Assembly (NCBI GenBank): GCA_015680685.1
Contig: MNCI01008330.1
Coordinates: forward strand, 22,693-86,692
DNA from: Gnetum montanum
Lineage: Eukaryota > Streptophyta > Gnetopsida > Gnetales > Gnetaceae
Length of the DNA stretch: 64,000 nucleotides
Direction of reading: 5' to 3'
Numbering within the stretch: the first letter of the stretch is position 1; the number at the start of each line of letters is the position of its first letter. Of this stretch, positions 1 to 11,451 are shown one piece after another. A program made the position numbers and the translations under genes. Under the pieces are notes generated by a model that saw only the letters and a program-made list of their open reading frames with translations, was not told the DNA's origin and did no database searches.

Positions 1-1070
1 TTGCTCTCAAATGTGGTTTGAAGGGTACCATACCCTGTATAATCTCTAAGCCCTGCTTTAGAGTGTTATGATGCTGCACCAACCACTTAACCTCACAAGG
101 TAATGATGCTTAGAATGTGGTTTATAGGCTTCCACAAAATTTACAATCTTGAACTCCACTGCAAAGTATTGTGTTGCAATAGCAACCACTAAATCCTGCA
201 AGATCTCAACAAAGTCAAGTAAGATGCATTCCCACAAAAATCACATCAACATCATAGGGTCTATGGAAGAACACCGATTACAAGGGATGAATGAAACTTA
301 GTTTGATGATCCTTTCACTATGAAGTACAACACACTTTACAATGGAAAAAAGATGATACAATGAGAAGCAACAATGATTTCAATGATAGAAAAATGATTA
401 AAAAATGATTGTATAAGAGCTTGCACATTTTCCAGTGAGAGTGATGGCTTCTTATAATCACCATGTTTCCAAATCCATTTTGGAACTCATGCAACAACTA
501 GCTAATGGTAGCTAATGATCATGGAAGATGTCTTCTTTGTGCTTGAGATGTCTTTTTGTATTTGCCTCCATTGTAGCAAGAAATCTTTTTCTGAGGAAAG
601 ACATATTTCTAAAACTACTCTCTATTCTGGGAAGATGTCTTTGTTTCATGAAGATGTCTTTTCTTGATGAAAGATGTTTGCTATTTCTTTGTCTATGCAT
701 CCATCAATTCTACCAAGACATCTAATGTTTCTCAAAGATGTCTTTGTTCATCTTCCATTTTATAATGAATTCTTTGTTCCTTATTCATAGTCTTACACTT
801 CCGCATTCTTTAATAATGACAACTTTTCTTATGAGTTATTTAGTCCTTGTCCATGTTCTTGAATTCTTGCATCTTTACTCTAGACCTTGTGGATGACCTT
901 CTCCTTTGAACTCTAAGCCAGTTTGTTTCTTGTTATCAATGTAGGCTTTGTCTCATTTTATTTTTCCAAGTACATTATCCTCCAAACACAACAAAAACAA
1001 AACCATACACACAATCTTTATCTCCATTTTACATAATTTTTTGACACACCAAAAGGCCCAAACTTTTCTT
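1..1070. repeat. Dispersed repeat R1, copy 1 (runs off left edge)
   Basis: This stretch matches 31680-32800 in the same orientation along most of its length: the opening 'ctctcaaatgtggtttgaagg' region, a middle rich in AAGATGTCTTT, and a shared end near 'acacaccaaaaggcc'. No coding frame persists. It is probably part of an LTR or the non-coding end of an element, cut by the window edge. Which superfamily it belongs to is not visible. Confidence 0.6.
520..735. repeat. AAGATGTCTTT minisatellite-like cluster
   Basis: The motif AAGATGTCTTT and its complement AAAGACATCTT recur about every 20-40 bases, so the tract is rich in short inverted repeats. A matching cluster lies at 32170-32470 in the second R1 copy, so the cluster predates the dispersal of R1. 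Small open frames over it are by-products of the repeat. Confidence 0.55.
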
Positions 1071-2356
1071 GTGTGGTTATTTGGTATTTTTTTCACTATC
1101 CTTTGTGAAGATGTCAAATTCCAATTTTTTGGGTTATATTTGTAGCTTAGTTTGGATACATGTGACTTTGTTTATGGCTCACTATTGTTGTAGTTATTTA
1201 ATTTTAAATGTTTTGATTTACATTTTAAAAAATGTATGAGTGTTATTTTACTTGTATTCTTATTTGATTCTCAATGTGAATTTTCTCTTTCCCAAGTTAT
1301 GAACAGTTGTAATGATTTTTTTAAAAATTGTTAGGGTCATGATTCCTAAGAAAGGATTATTAATGAAAAAGCTAATGAGAGCTCATCCTTCAAAGCATCT
1401 TCAAGGGTAAGATTCTTCTACCCCATCAATCAATATGCATAACCATATGATTTTATATTATGAGATATTTTAAAGATGGAGCAGTGATAGGGGGCCCCTA
1501 TCTAAGATCATAAGAGGTATGTTAATAGTAAATATAGAAAATCATTCATAAACACCAAAGATGATGAGAACATGAATTGAAAAGTTTATGTATTTATATT
1601 ATTGTGTTTAATAAATGAATATATTATGATACATATGATAGAAGTGAAAGAACCTATGTTGCCATAGTAAGGAAATGATATTTTTATAATATTTATGTAT
1701 TCTATAAATATGAATAACAAAAAAATAATTAAAACTCATTGCAATTCCTTGTGAGATAGGTGCAACATTCATATATTGAAAAGAAATAAGACACACCTTT
1801 ACATTATAGTACCTTATAAAACAAGCATAACATGGAAATCTAATACACATGAAAATTGTGTTATAATCCATTATAAGATGGGTATGATACTAATATACAA
1901 AAGTGATAAAATCTCTTTAGTTGTATCCTCGTTGGTCCAACACCATTCCATATAGGTATGGCCTCCTTGAGCAAGGTGGAATCATCCCAAGTTCCAGACA
2001 ACTATGCTAATCTATCTAAAATATTTAATTTAAATATAGTTTCTAAATTTAATAAATAAATTCATTAATGATAAATTATCATCAATATTCAATAAAATAA
2101 AATTGGAAAATTTATGGAAATTAAATTAAGCTTTATTCATTACACAAACATTAGAATCTATGTCAACCAAATAGTTCTGGGCTGTGAAAGAATGGTAGCA
2201 CTCCAATAGAGTCTTATTATGAAGGAATTTTAGGTGGTGAAAGAATTACCTAATTATCTTAAGTTCATAAAGAGTCAGTTGATAAAATTTATATTTTTGG
2301 AAAGATTAAGAATATGTCTTTAATTTGGAAAAAATGAAGTACTACAAAAGATATCC
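1071..2356. other. AT-rich non-coding stretch
   Basis: I see no coding frame or family here. The one notable item is an 8-bp inverted repeat GATAGGGG/CCCCTATC at 1486-1502. The downstream edge is the copia insertion site. Confidence 0.5.
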
Positions 2357-2361
2357 AAAAG
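2357..2361. repeat. Target site duplication AAAAG (left) of the copia element
   Basis: AAAAG directly precedes the 5' LTR and is repeated at 7172-7176 directly after the 3' LTR. Five bases is the usual Ty1/copia duplication size, so both ends of the insertion are intact. Confidence 0.85.
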
Positions 2362-2777
2362 TGTAAGGGTGGATGAAGGCAAATCTACCTTGATTTTCTC
2401 TAGATATTTGTACCCTACCTTTTTATATTTTTATTCATACTTATGTTACAATTGGTCCCATACCTATCCCCACCAAAATAAACTACCTTATCCCTTTTTA
2501 ATTATGGGTTCTATGATAATATATAGGGAGATTAAAGGGAGCATCCAATGCACCACATTTTGTTTCAAAACATAAGCTTAAGAATCATCTCCCTTCCATT
2601 GCAAATTCTCCTTGAGCTTCAATCTTTTGAAGCTATGCTACTAATCATCCAAGAGCTAATTTTTTGCTATGGTTTTTCACCTTGACGGTTTTCCCCAGGG
2701 TAACTCTGTGTCGTTTTTACTTTTTGCAATTTATTTAAAATTTAATATAATATTGGTGCAAGAAATTGGGAATAACA
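2362..2777 (+). repeat. 5' LTR of the copia element
   Basis: Begins TGTAAGGGTGG and ends AATAACA. It aligns end to end with 6759-7171, including a conserved block around 'cctatccccaccaaaataaa'. It is followed two bases later by the primer binding site. Confidence 0.93.
2520..2527 (+). promoter_or_regulatory. TATA box in copia 5' LTR
   Basis: TATATAGG here corresponds to TATATAAGG at 6917-6925 in the other LTR. Its place inside the LTR fits the U3 core promoter that would start the genomic RNA. This is inferred from position and motif only. Confidence 0.55.
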
Positions 2778-2779
2778 AT

Positions 2780-2791
2780 TGATATCAGAGC
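2780..2791 (+). other. Primer binding site (tRNA-iMet type)
   Basis: TGATATCAGAGC lies just inside the 5' LTR. It differs at one base (G to A) from TGGTATCAGAGC, the common plant copia site complementary to the 3' end of initiator methionine tRNA. Confidence 0.85.
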
Positions 2792-2841
2792 TAGGTTGCA
2801 TGCACCACTATTATTTTGTCAAGTAATTATAGGAAAAAATC

Positions 2842-3600
2842 ATGACCAACTCTTTGTCCAAAATTGAAATTGAAAAGTTTAATAGGTCTAATTATGAATT
2901 ATGGAAGATCAAGATGGAGGCTCTCCTCATTGAAAAGGACCACCACAGTGCAATTTTAGGAGTAAAGCCAAATAAAGTGTTTGATGAAGAGTAGGAAAAG
3001 TTGAACTTAAAGGTGATAAGTATAATTCATTTAGGTCTTTCAGATTCAATATTGCTTAATTTTTCCAATGTTTCTTATGCTAAATATTTATGGGATAAAT
3101 TGCAAACTTTGTTTCAAACAAAGTCCCTAACTAATAAGTTGTTGTTGAAGAAATGATTGTATGATTGTAAAATGGTTGAAGGTACTACAATTATAGAATA
3201 CTTGAATGTATTAATACACTGGTCCATTAGTTGCAATCTATGGGGGTGAAAATGAATGAGGAAGATCAATGCATCACACTTCCTAGCACACCTCTAGATT
3301 CATGGGAGACATTGGTGATGGTTGTATGTAATACACCTACCAACTTTATTTTTGATATTATTATTGTTCAATTGTTGTCTGAGGAAGCAAGGAAAACTTA
3401 TACTCCTCAAAATGATGTATTATTTATGAAAAATGATGTAAAGCCAAAGTTTGTTAAGTGGCCTCAGTTTAAGAATAAGCCTCAAAAATTTGTAAAGAAG
3501 CCACTAATTGTTGGAATTTTCGTAGAGTTGGTCATGTAAAGAAAGATTGTAAAGCTCCTTCAAAAAAGGGTAATGAAAGTAATGAATTAAAAATTGATAA
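2842..3600 (+). pseudogene. copia gag (UBN2-type) with zinc knuckle
   Basis: The frame opens at ATG 2842 (MTNSLSKIEIEKFNRSNYEL) and carries the FxxxNYxxWKxxMExLL signature of copia Gag. Gag would form the cytoplasmic virus-like particle that packages element RNA. A knuckle near 3505-3550 reads C-W-N-F-x4-GHVKKDC, where the second Cys of the usual CX2CX4HX4C has become Phe. Several in-frame stops (for example after KVFDEE and LLLKK) and a shift near 3235 kill the frame. It is continuous with protease, as expected of a copia polyprotein. Confidence 0.85.
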
Positions 3601-3639
3601 ATCCCCTCTTGATCAAGAGGGAGATTTGTATGTTGTCTC

Positions 3640-3990
3640 ATCTTCTAATAATGTTGATACATATTCATGGTATGTGGACTCAAGTGCATCTCACATGTTG
3701 ATTGGTTTAATGAGTATACATCATTTGATCTTGGAATGGTAAGATTGGGTAATTATGTTTTATGCAAAGTTATAGGTCTTGGAAAGGTAAAGATTCAATT
3801 TAAAAATGAATTAGTTAAATCGATTTCCAATGTATGCCATGTTCCAATAGTTACTAAAAATCTTTTATTTGTAAGTGAATTGGATGATGTAGAATTAACT
3901 GTTATCTTTGGAAGTGGAAAATGTTTAATATTGAATGGTTCATTTGTTTTGGATTTTGGAATTAAAATAGGCAAAATGTATCATTAGACG
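3640..3990 (+). pseudogene. copia aspartic protease
   Basis: The reading WYVDSSASHM near 3667-3697 is the retroviral-type protease active site, normally D-S/T-G-A-S. Here the glycine is Ser, a single G-to-A change (GGT to AGT), which should abolish activity. The following frame continues with the usual beta-strand pattern ending near 3985. The enzyme would have cut the Gag-Pol polyprotein. Confidence 0.8.
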
Positions 3991-3999
3991 CTAAGACAA

Positions 4000-4900
4000 T
4001 AAAGCAGAAATTAAGTGAATTAGTAGTTATTGATTTAAGTTCAAGTATTGATTTGTGGCATAAAAGAACGAGACATCTTGATGAAAAAGGACTTAAGGAA
4101 CTTTACAAGCAAGGTAAATTTAAGCTTTCAAAAGATTCCTTTGATTTCTATCATCACTATCTACATGATAAATAGAGGCATCACAATTTTCAAAGAAGTA
4201 ATGCTAAATCTATTCAAATATTAGAATTGATACATAGTGATGTATGTGAACTAGTTAAAGATATTAAAACAAGTTCTCTTGAAGGTGCTATGTATTATGT
4301 TTCTTTTATTCATGATTATTCTAGAAAGAGCTAGATATATTTATTAAAACATAAGTTTAAAGTATTTGGAAAATTCATATAATTTAAAGGTTTTGTTAAG
4401 AATTATTCAGAAATGAAAATCAAAATTCTAAGAACTAAAAATGGTGGTGAGTTTTGCTTAAATGAATTTAATGTTTTTTGTAAAGAACATGGAATTCAAA
4501 GGCAAAAGACTATTCTAGAGCTCCTAAATAAAATGGAGTAGCAAAGTGCTTCAATCAAACATTGATGGAATGTGCTATATGTATGCTTAGTGAATTTGAT
4601 CTTGACAAGAATTTTTGGGATGAAGCAGTAACGAATGCATGTTATCTTATCAATAGATCTCCTTCATCAGTACTTGGTGAAGAAATTCTAGAGGAATTTT
4701 GGAGTGGTAGGTCCAAAATATGATAGGTTGAAATTAGACTCTATGTTTATCAAATGTATTTTTCTTGGATATGGACATGGTGTCGAAGCTTATTAGTTGT
4801 ATAACCCATAAACTAAAATGGTTATTTATGGTTGAGATATTATCTTTAAAGAAAAATGTGGATCTATAAAGGGGGAATCTTCAAATACTAAAAATCCTTC
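4000..4900 (+). pseudogene. copia integrase (GAG-pre-integrase, catalytic core)
   Basis: After a pre-integrase segment (IDLWHKRTRHLDEKGLKEL) comes a degraded zinc-binding region and the DDE core: ELIHSDVC near 4230 holds the first Asp, FIHDYSRKS near 4305 the second region, and KEHGIQRQ near 4485 the Glu region. Position between protease and reverse transcriptase is specific to copia. Multiple stops and shifts are present. Integrase would have inserted the cDNA and made the 5-bp duplication seen at the element's ends. Confidence 0.85.
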
Positions 4901-5229
4901 AAATGATGTAACTTATATGTATGTGCTTGTTCAAATTAATAATGAGATTTTTAAGGGTCATCCTCCATCGGTTGGGGATATTGCTCCTAGCGAATAGGAT
5001 GGTGATAGCATGGTAAATGATGTGGACCAACATGAAGAGGGAGAATATAGTTTAAGTAAACAAAAAAGTGAATAGGATCATTTAAGACATTCAACACGTA
5101 TATGATAATTACCTTTACATTTATAAGAATATGTCCTATTTACTGAAAATAATGAGCCATCAACGTATGATGAGGCATGTGTTGTCTATGCAAAACTGAA
5201 AGTGGAAATAGGCAATGGATGTTGAAATG

Positions 5230-6160
5230 TCATCAATTCAAAAATAAAAATAAAAGTTTAGAATTAATTGAGCTTTCATTAGAGAGAAAACCCATTGGAA
5301 ATAAATGGGTGTACAAAATAAAATTTGGGAATCAATACAAAGCATGACTTATAGCTAAAGGATTTTTTCAAAGAAAGGGGATTGATTATGATGAAATCTT
5401 CTCTTTAGTAGTAAAATTAACATCCATAAGATCATTGTTAGCTATCATAGCTATTTATGATCTTGAAATTGAACAAATGGATGTGAAAACAACATTCCTC
5501 AATGGTGATCTTAAGGAAGAAATATACATGCTTCAACCTAAAGTATATGAAATTATAGGGAAAGAGCATATGGTGTGTCAATTATTAAAATCACTATATG
5601 GGCTCAAACAAGAACCAAGGATGTGGAATAAAAAATTTAATGACCACATGATAAATCTTGGTTTCGTTAGAAGTGTCAAAGACTCCTATATATATGTTAA
5701 AAATACAAGTGACAAATATGTTATCTTACTGCTATATGTCAATGACATGTTAATAGTAGGTAATAACATACATGATATTTAGGAGTTAAAACTTCATTTA
5801 TCTTCTCAATTTGAGATGAAGGATCTTGGTGCTACACAAAAGATTTTGGGCATGGAAATTAAAAGGAACAGGGCTAATAAAAAGCTTTGGCTTGGACAGT
5901 CTACATATGTTGAAAATATTTTAAAAAGATTTAATATGCATGATTGCAAGCCTGTGACTACACCTTGTGAAATTGGTATTAAACTTTTAGTTGAAAATTT
6001 CTTGAAGATAAGTGAAGAAAAAGAGCTCATGGTTAAAACTCCATATGTTAGTTCTATTGGTGGTTTAATGTATGCAGTGGTCTCTACTAAACAAGATATT
6101 TCTTTCATTGTTGGAAAACTTAGTAGGTATATGTCTGATCTAGGGAAACAACACTAGATT
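5230..6160 (+). pseudogene. copia reverse transcriptase
   Basis: The frame reads NKWVYKIKFG, then QMDVKTTFLNGDLKEEIYM, CQLLKSLYGLKQEPRMWNKK and LLYVNDMLIVG. These are the ordered RVT_2 motifs of Ty1/copia. The catalytic YVDD box at 5734-5745 is YVND, a G-to-A change removing an essential aspartate. The frame then runs through MKDLGATQKILGMEIKR and the thumb region to 6157. It would copy element RNA into cDNA inside the particle. Few stops remain here compared with the integrase part. Confidence 0.93.
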
Positions 6161-6189
6161 ATGGTGAAGTGACTCTTTTGATATGTTCA

Positions 6190-6665
6190 TGGTACTTTAA
6201 ATTATGGGATCTATTATAAAAATTATTCTAATGGATTTCATGGCTTCATTAATGAAAATTGAGGTGGAAATATTGATAGTAGGAAATCTACTAGTAGATA
6301 TGTATTTAATCTTTTTGATGGTGTTATTTCTTGGCAAAGTTAGAAGCAATCTTGTGTTGCTCAATCTACTACTAAAGCTAAATATGTTGCTACTAACTTG
6401 GCATGCAAAGAGGCTATATGGCTCTAAAGGCTAATAGCTAAACTTGGCATCACTTAGACTCCAGTTAATATTGGTTATGGTAGTCAAAGTGCCATAAGCA
6501 TATCCAAGAATCCAACCTTTCATTCCTAAATGAAGCATATTGAAATATAGTATCACTATATATGGAAGGATATTAAAAAATAAAGGATTCTTTTGAATAA
6601 AATTTCAACTAAACCAAATCTTGCACATGTACTCACCAAGTCAACTCTTGCTAAAAATTTTTTGT
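6190..6665 (+). pseudogene. copia RNase H and C-terminus
   Basis: In a frame broken by stops one reads GGNIDSRKSTSRYVFNLFDG, SWQS, then CVAQSTTKAKYVATNLACKE, the copia RNase H core (usual STTEAEYVA with E to K here). It ends with NPTFHS-x-KHIEI and the terminal KPNLAHVLTKS typical of copia polyproteins. The domain would remove RNA from the RNA-DNA hybrid. Confidence 0.88.
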
Positions 6666-6746
6666 GGTGTTGATTAGCATTTGGTCTTCTTTTAACACGA
6701 TTTCCTAAAAATGGTTTGGACTATTCTTTAAAGCATCTTTACCTTC

Positions 6747-6757
6747 AAAAGAGAGAA
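6747..6757 (+). other. Polypurine tract of the copia element
   Basis: AAAAGAGAGAA sits immediately before the 3' LTR (starts 6759). That is where the primer for plus-strand cDNA synthesis lies in LTR elements. Confidence 0.8.
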
Positions 6758-6758
6758 T

Positions 6759-7171
6759 TGTAAGGGTGGGTGAAGGCAAATATACCTTGATTTTATTTCG
6801 ATATTTCTACCCTAATTTATGATATTTTTATTTGTATCAATGTTATAATCGGTTCCATACCTATCCCCACCAAAATAAAATACCTTATCCCTTTTTAATT
6901 TTGGGTTCTATGATAATATATAAGGAGCTCAAAGGAAGCATCCAATGCACCATATCTTTTTTTCAAAGCATAAGCTTGAGAATCATCTCCCTTTGTAAAA
7001 TTTTTTTGAGCTTTAATTTTCTAAAGCTATGGTACTAATGGTCTAAGAGTTGATTTTTTATTTGGGTTTTTCACCTTAAAGGTTTTCCCTAGGTTAACTC
7101 TATGTATTTTTTATTTTCTGCAATTTCTTTTAAATTTAATATAATATTGGTGCAAACAACTAGGAATAACA
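6759..7171 (+). repeat. 3' LTR of the copia element
   Basis: Begins TGTAAGGGTGG and ends AATAACA, like 2362-2777. It carries a TATA box TATATAAGG at 6917-6925. It is followed by the right-hand AAAAG duplication at 7172-7176. Confidence 0.93.
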
Positions 7172-7815
7172 AAAAGTTGAGGTTATATGATGAGTGGCAA
7201 GGTACCCCTACACTCAACCATACAAATATGAGTGTTCATGCATGATCCGATTGAACTCCATAGACGGGCTAGTTGTGGTGTCTACATAGTTACATGTTGA
7301 TCGTAGTTTGTTGTCTTCCCACTTGGACTAGTATTTTCTTTGTCATGTATGATTTAGTCTAGAGTGAGGTGTATGGTATGATCCTAACTAGTGTTACTCC
7401 TAGATACAATGGAAAATAATTTTGTTTTAAGCTAAGATGGAGTGGGAGAAGAGAATCTAAGCTAGCCTAAGTGTGAAGAGCATCTGTCCTTAATCATCCA
7501 TACACATCTTAGACCTCGTGTACTACTTCTAGGATTACCAAGCATATATTACTTAAGAGCTTCTAGATATACTACTGGGTTACCAAGTAGTTACAATTAA
7601 ATGTTCGTGATTAAGTCATACTCATTCTACAATTAGCAATAGGAATAGTAAATGATGGTATAGACATATTAATTTAGAAAATAATAAATAACAATAATGA
7701 TTAAACAATTAAAACTAAGTGAATGTTGCAATGATGGAGTAATCTCACACTAAACTAACACATACGCTCATCAAAATGCAGACCAAATAACACACAGATA
7801 TGCCAAAACAAATCA

Positions 7816-7816
7816 N
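7816..7816. other. Single N (assembly joint)
   Basis: An isolated N inside the LTR. Compared with 14708-14760, the bases 'aagaaagactctactctaacactaac' region just before it is missing here, so sequence may have been lost at the joint. Confidence 0.5.
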
Positions 7817-8091
7817 TTCTTCCTAACTTACTTCCTTCTTCCCGTGTGCCTAAATGTGGTATTTATAGGCCTACACAAAAACCACAATATTTTGTATCCA
7901 ATATCATTAGCTAGGACATGATATTGCATACCTGATATCGTGGATTTGATATCACAGGTCTGATATTGGAGCTTGGAAAATCATGGTTCATCATATCCCC
8001 ATGACTGAATGAAAAGTCATCCTTGAGTCAAATTAAATGAGAACAAGCCCAATTGATTACACAATGGATAGGTATGGGATCATTAACTGAA

Positions 8092-8185
8092 TAGGAATTT
8101 ATTCATGTCATAGTGGAGAATTGAATACAAAAAAATTNCTAGGAATTTATTCATGTCATAGTGGAGAATTGAATACAAAAAAATT
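8092..8185. repeat. 46-bp direct duplication around an N at 8138
   Basis: The block 'taggaatttattcatgtcat...' occurs at 8092-8137 and again at 8140-8185 with the N between. Identity appears complete, far above the divergence of any real repeat nearby. An unmerged contig overlap is the likeliest cause. Confidence 0.75.
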
Positions 8186-8199
8186 GGGACATAGATACC

Positions 8200-10993
8200 A
8201 AATTATAGAATTTATTGGAACTCATGTGATTCCTGGTGGCAGTGGTTGCTCCATGAGTCTCTTCCCCTTGTCTTGTGCTCTAGGTTTTGGAAGTTGATGG
8301 CTCTGAAGGAGTAATTGGAGCTTTTCCTCTTTGGTTCGGGGGTCCTGTGCTATTCATGATGATGCTCCAATGTTTGATGAAATTGACAGCTCCCATGGAC
8401 ATGATAGTTGTGGGAACATCTAATTGGTGTTAACATACTAAGCTACAAACATTTGTCATTCCTCTTCATAGGCTCTGGCTTTGCCCTAGTATTCTTGGTA
8501 ATCCGTAAGCCATCGAGCCAAGTTTGCTGTGACATCATTTTTTCCTTGGTAGTTGGTTCTGACCACCTCTAACTCAAAATTTGTCACTTCTAATTTCTGC
8601 ACCATCTTCTTGTGCTCAGCAAATTTTGTTTCATATTTTGCACAAGTGGTAGCTACTTGGGTATCTTGTTGTTAACATGGCTAAGTTGGCATACCACAAG
8701 TTTGCCAATTCCATGTACATCATAAGATCTTGTATCTGTAGGTCCCAGATTTTGAGCTTTGCTTGGTGGATGAATGCATAAGTATCTAATATGGCTCGCC
8801 AATTAGTGTTTTGAGCACTAAGAGTGTTGATACAGGGCTTGGTCATATGGATTTATTTTTCAATTACTTGCTTATACATCCCCACCTAGTCCTTGAAGTG
8901 TTCCTTTAGTTTCTCATGTCACTTGGCCTTGTTTTATCACGTGCTTATTTCAATGGCCATCTTTTGATGGATTGCACGTACCTCCTTCATTGAAAGGGTT
9001 CAATTTTCTCTAGTCAAGAAATTCATGTTCTGGTTGACCTTGACTGATTATTCTCATAACTGCTAAAAATTTTCTTCGAGAACATTCTTTTGTTTTTTCA
9101 CACTGGTCAACTGGAGATTGTTTGTAGCAAGCTGTTTATTCTCCTCTTGCAAGGTCTTGAGTGCTTTGGCATGTGCATATGTCTAAGGTTGTGCCTTGGA
9201 AGCATCCTAATTGACCTTCTCTTTCTCCTCTACCACTCTCTTATTATCTGCCAACAATTTATTAAGATGCTCTATCCTAAAGGACTTTAGTTGGTCTACG
9301 GGGATGAATTGAGATGGATGCCACTGTGCAGCTTAGAGGGTGGTAAGCTTCTCTTGGAGTTTTTCCAACTCCACTTCTACATGCTTGACCCTGATCTCTA
9401 CCATGACTAGCTTCCCTTTGGTGGAGATGAGGTTTGATTGAGTTGTTGTGACATCTTGAGGGATGTCAAATAGGGATATCATCACTTGTCTTGTCTACAA
9501 AAAATGATTAAGAACATCCTCATGCTCTGCAGGAGTCATCGAGGGACCAGCCAAATTTTGAGCATCACATGATCCCATAAAGTTTGCTAGTGGCATAACA
9601 GGGATGTTGAATGATTCTTTGATGTGGTCTGTGACCACTTCTACAGCTTCCATTGCATCTTGGTGCTGCATGACCACTACTGTGGCCCCTTCACCAGTTG
9701 CTAGTTTCACCTGAAAAGATCCAACATTCCTTGAGATCTGTTGTGACCAATGCAATTTCCCTCCTCCTATTTAATTTGACACTTCACCTTGTGCATGATC
9801 GATTGAAACCGTGGATCATACGATATCATCTATGAGTTGGAAGATGTTGGTCTCATCATGACTTCCCCAACTGACTATCTTAGCAATGGCCTTAAGATGG
9901 CTCATCAATGGTCAATAATCCTATGGTGATGGCAGTGGTTGGTCTTGCTAGCCTATGCTAGGCCCTGCTTCGTATTGTTGACTACGCCTTGTGCTTGGAA
10001 GTTGACTAGGTCTATAGTTTGAGTTGTAGTGGGCCCCATCATCTATTCTTATTCAGGCTTTAGTGTCTCACTAGCACTTTTCCTTGGGGTTGGTGGTTTT
10101 AAAAATTTAGCAAATAAATAATTTTGGGCCCTTTTGGGGACATCATTGGTGTACTTCAAAATTCCAGCACAACGACATAGCTTCCTGATGAGATATGGGA
10201 TGGGAAATGCGAAATTCCCTATCTTGCGTTCCTCAAACTGCCTCAAAATCTCTGTAAGATATAGATGAGGTAGGCAAGCATTAATCTTGTCCATCAATAT
10301 TGCACTTCCTCTAGTTGCATATGTGAAGATTATATTCAATCCTTTTGTGGGGAAGATGTGATAAGTGACAATCTTGAAACAGATCCTCTCCTCGAGTGTC
10401 AACTCTCCATACACCTTGTCTTCCTTGCCATATGTCCTTTTCAACCAAATCTTCCGTGCATCAACATTAAAGCGAGTGGGTAGGTGAGCAACTTTCAACC
10501 CTATATTCAGAAGATTTAACACTTCTAAAATGGATTTGGAAGAAAAATCTATAGAAATACCACCAATATCAATTGTGGTGCCTTCTTCTCTATTATGCCA
10601 AAATTGGTACGTCTCTTCGAGGTACTAGGTATCACTTCTAGAGAGAATAGGCCATAATGGGGACCCTTTGAGTTGGTCCCTAATTGCCTCAAGTACAAAC
10701 TTAGTGAAAGGTCCAAAGTTGAGTTCCATTATGATGGCTACTGACATGGACCTTTCATGAATTTCCTGAACACATTCTGGGGACAACGTGAGATGTTGCC
10801 CTTGTTCAGGTGCTTCAGTGGTTCCTCCTTCAGCATGTCCTAATTGCATAGTAACAAGAGGCTCTTGATGGATGCTAAATGATTATGCCTCCTATTCTGT
10901 ATATTCCTTGAGAGACACCTAGCCTCTACCTCTCCTTGGTCGTTTGGATGTACCTTGAGCGGGTCCTCATTGTTGTCCATGTTTAGGGGCCAT
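8200..10993 (-). pseudogene. Transposon-associated ORF: plant transposon-protein-like domain plus coiled coil, copy 1
   Basis: One frame runs from ATG at 10993 (MAPKHGQQ) to 10049 with only a few stops, all of the C-to-T type. Residues about 90-260 read NFGPFTKFVLEAIRDQLKGS ... LTLEERICFKIVTYHIFPTK ... RGSAILMDKINACLPHLYL, a helical pattern that resembles the Pfam 'putative plant transposon protein' domain (PF20167 as I recall it). Lower down, 9755-8600 reads as a long coiled coil rich in E, K, Q (for example TLQEENKQLATNNLQL), then a tail to about 8210. The same protein recurs at 43100-44950. Basic Lys/Arg residues after the start suggest nuclear or RNA association. The function is unknown, probably an accessory or Gag-like protein of a gypsy element. 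It lies between LTR pieces in matching orientation. Confidence 0.7.
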
Positions 10994-11451
10994 CTGCAAT
11001 CACATAGGGCTGACTATTAGTAAGGTTATTTACAAATTTGATTTATACCTTACTTTTTGTCCTTAATGAATTCATTTCTTGTTTAGTATGATCCAAAGTT
11101 AGAGAATTTTACAAGAATGTCCCCTAAAAGTTTTGATATTAGGCCTAATTTGATTAGGTGGCTCCAAAAATTTAATTCTCATGGTGTGGGTGAAGATATT
11201 AAAATTGATTTGGCAACGTGTTTAACATTTTTGTGGTAATTTACCCTTTATGATATCCTTCAGGTGATGATGAATTTTGAAAAAATTATGCACAACTTGG
11301 AGCGTATCCTTCCTCCACGACTAAGTTGAACACTTCGGGTTTAGACAAATTCAATAAGAATGGGAATCAGAGCGTTAATGTGCAAGTTATGGTTGTTTGA
11401 ATGATAGGTGCACAAGCTAGCAATTTGTGGAAGAAAATTTGAACAACTCTC
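10994..11451. other. Non-coding stretch before the gap
   Basis: I see no domain or repeat partner inside the window. A short reading near 11110-11210 (MSPKSFDIRPNLIRWLQKFN) could be a tiny coding remnant but has no second copy to support it. Confidence 0.4.

Larger units (their letters stand above)
2362..7171 (+). mobile_element. Full-length Ty1/copia LTR retrotransposon, decayed
   Basis: An element of 4.8 kb with paired LTRs of 416 and 413 bp (TG...CA ends), an initiator-Met-type primer site, polypurine tract and matching 5-bp target duplication AAAAG. Internal order is gag, protease, integrase, reverse transcriptase, RNase H, which is diagnostic of copia. The LTRs differ at roughly one site in eight over their first 170 bases by eye, so the insertion is old. 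The single gag-pol frame is broken by many stops and some frameshifts, so it cannot encode its own proteins. The nesting order is simple: nothing has inserted into it. Confidence 0.95.
7188..8200 (-). repeat. Ty3/gypsy LTR (GATATC family), minus orientation
   Basis: The left edge TGATGAGTGGCAAGGTACCCC is the reverse complement of the LTR 3' end seen at 33975-33994 and 41570-41589. The body matches 59937-60900 and the fragment 14535-14910. It contains the paired GATATC box (7920-7939) and 'gtatttataggcc', a likely TATA region. It begins 11 bp after the copia target duplication. The upper edge is approximate, and an N at 8138 with a 46-bp duplication makes the last 100 bases uncertain. Confidence 0.65.
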
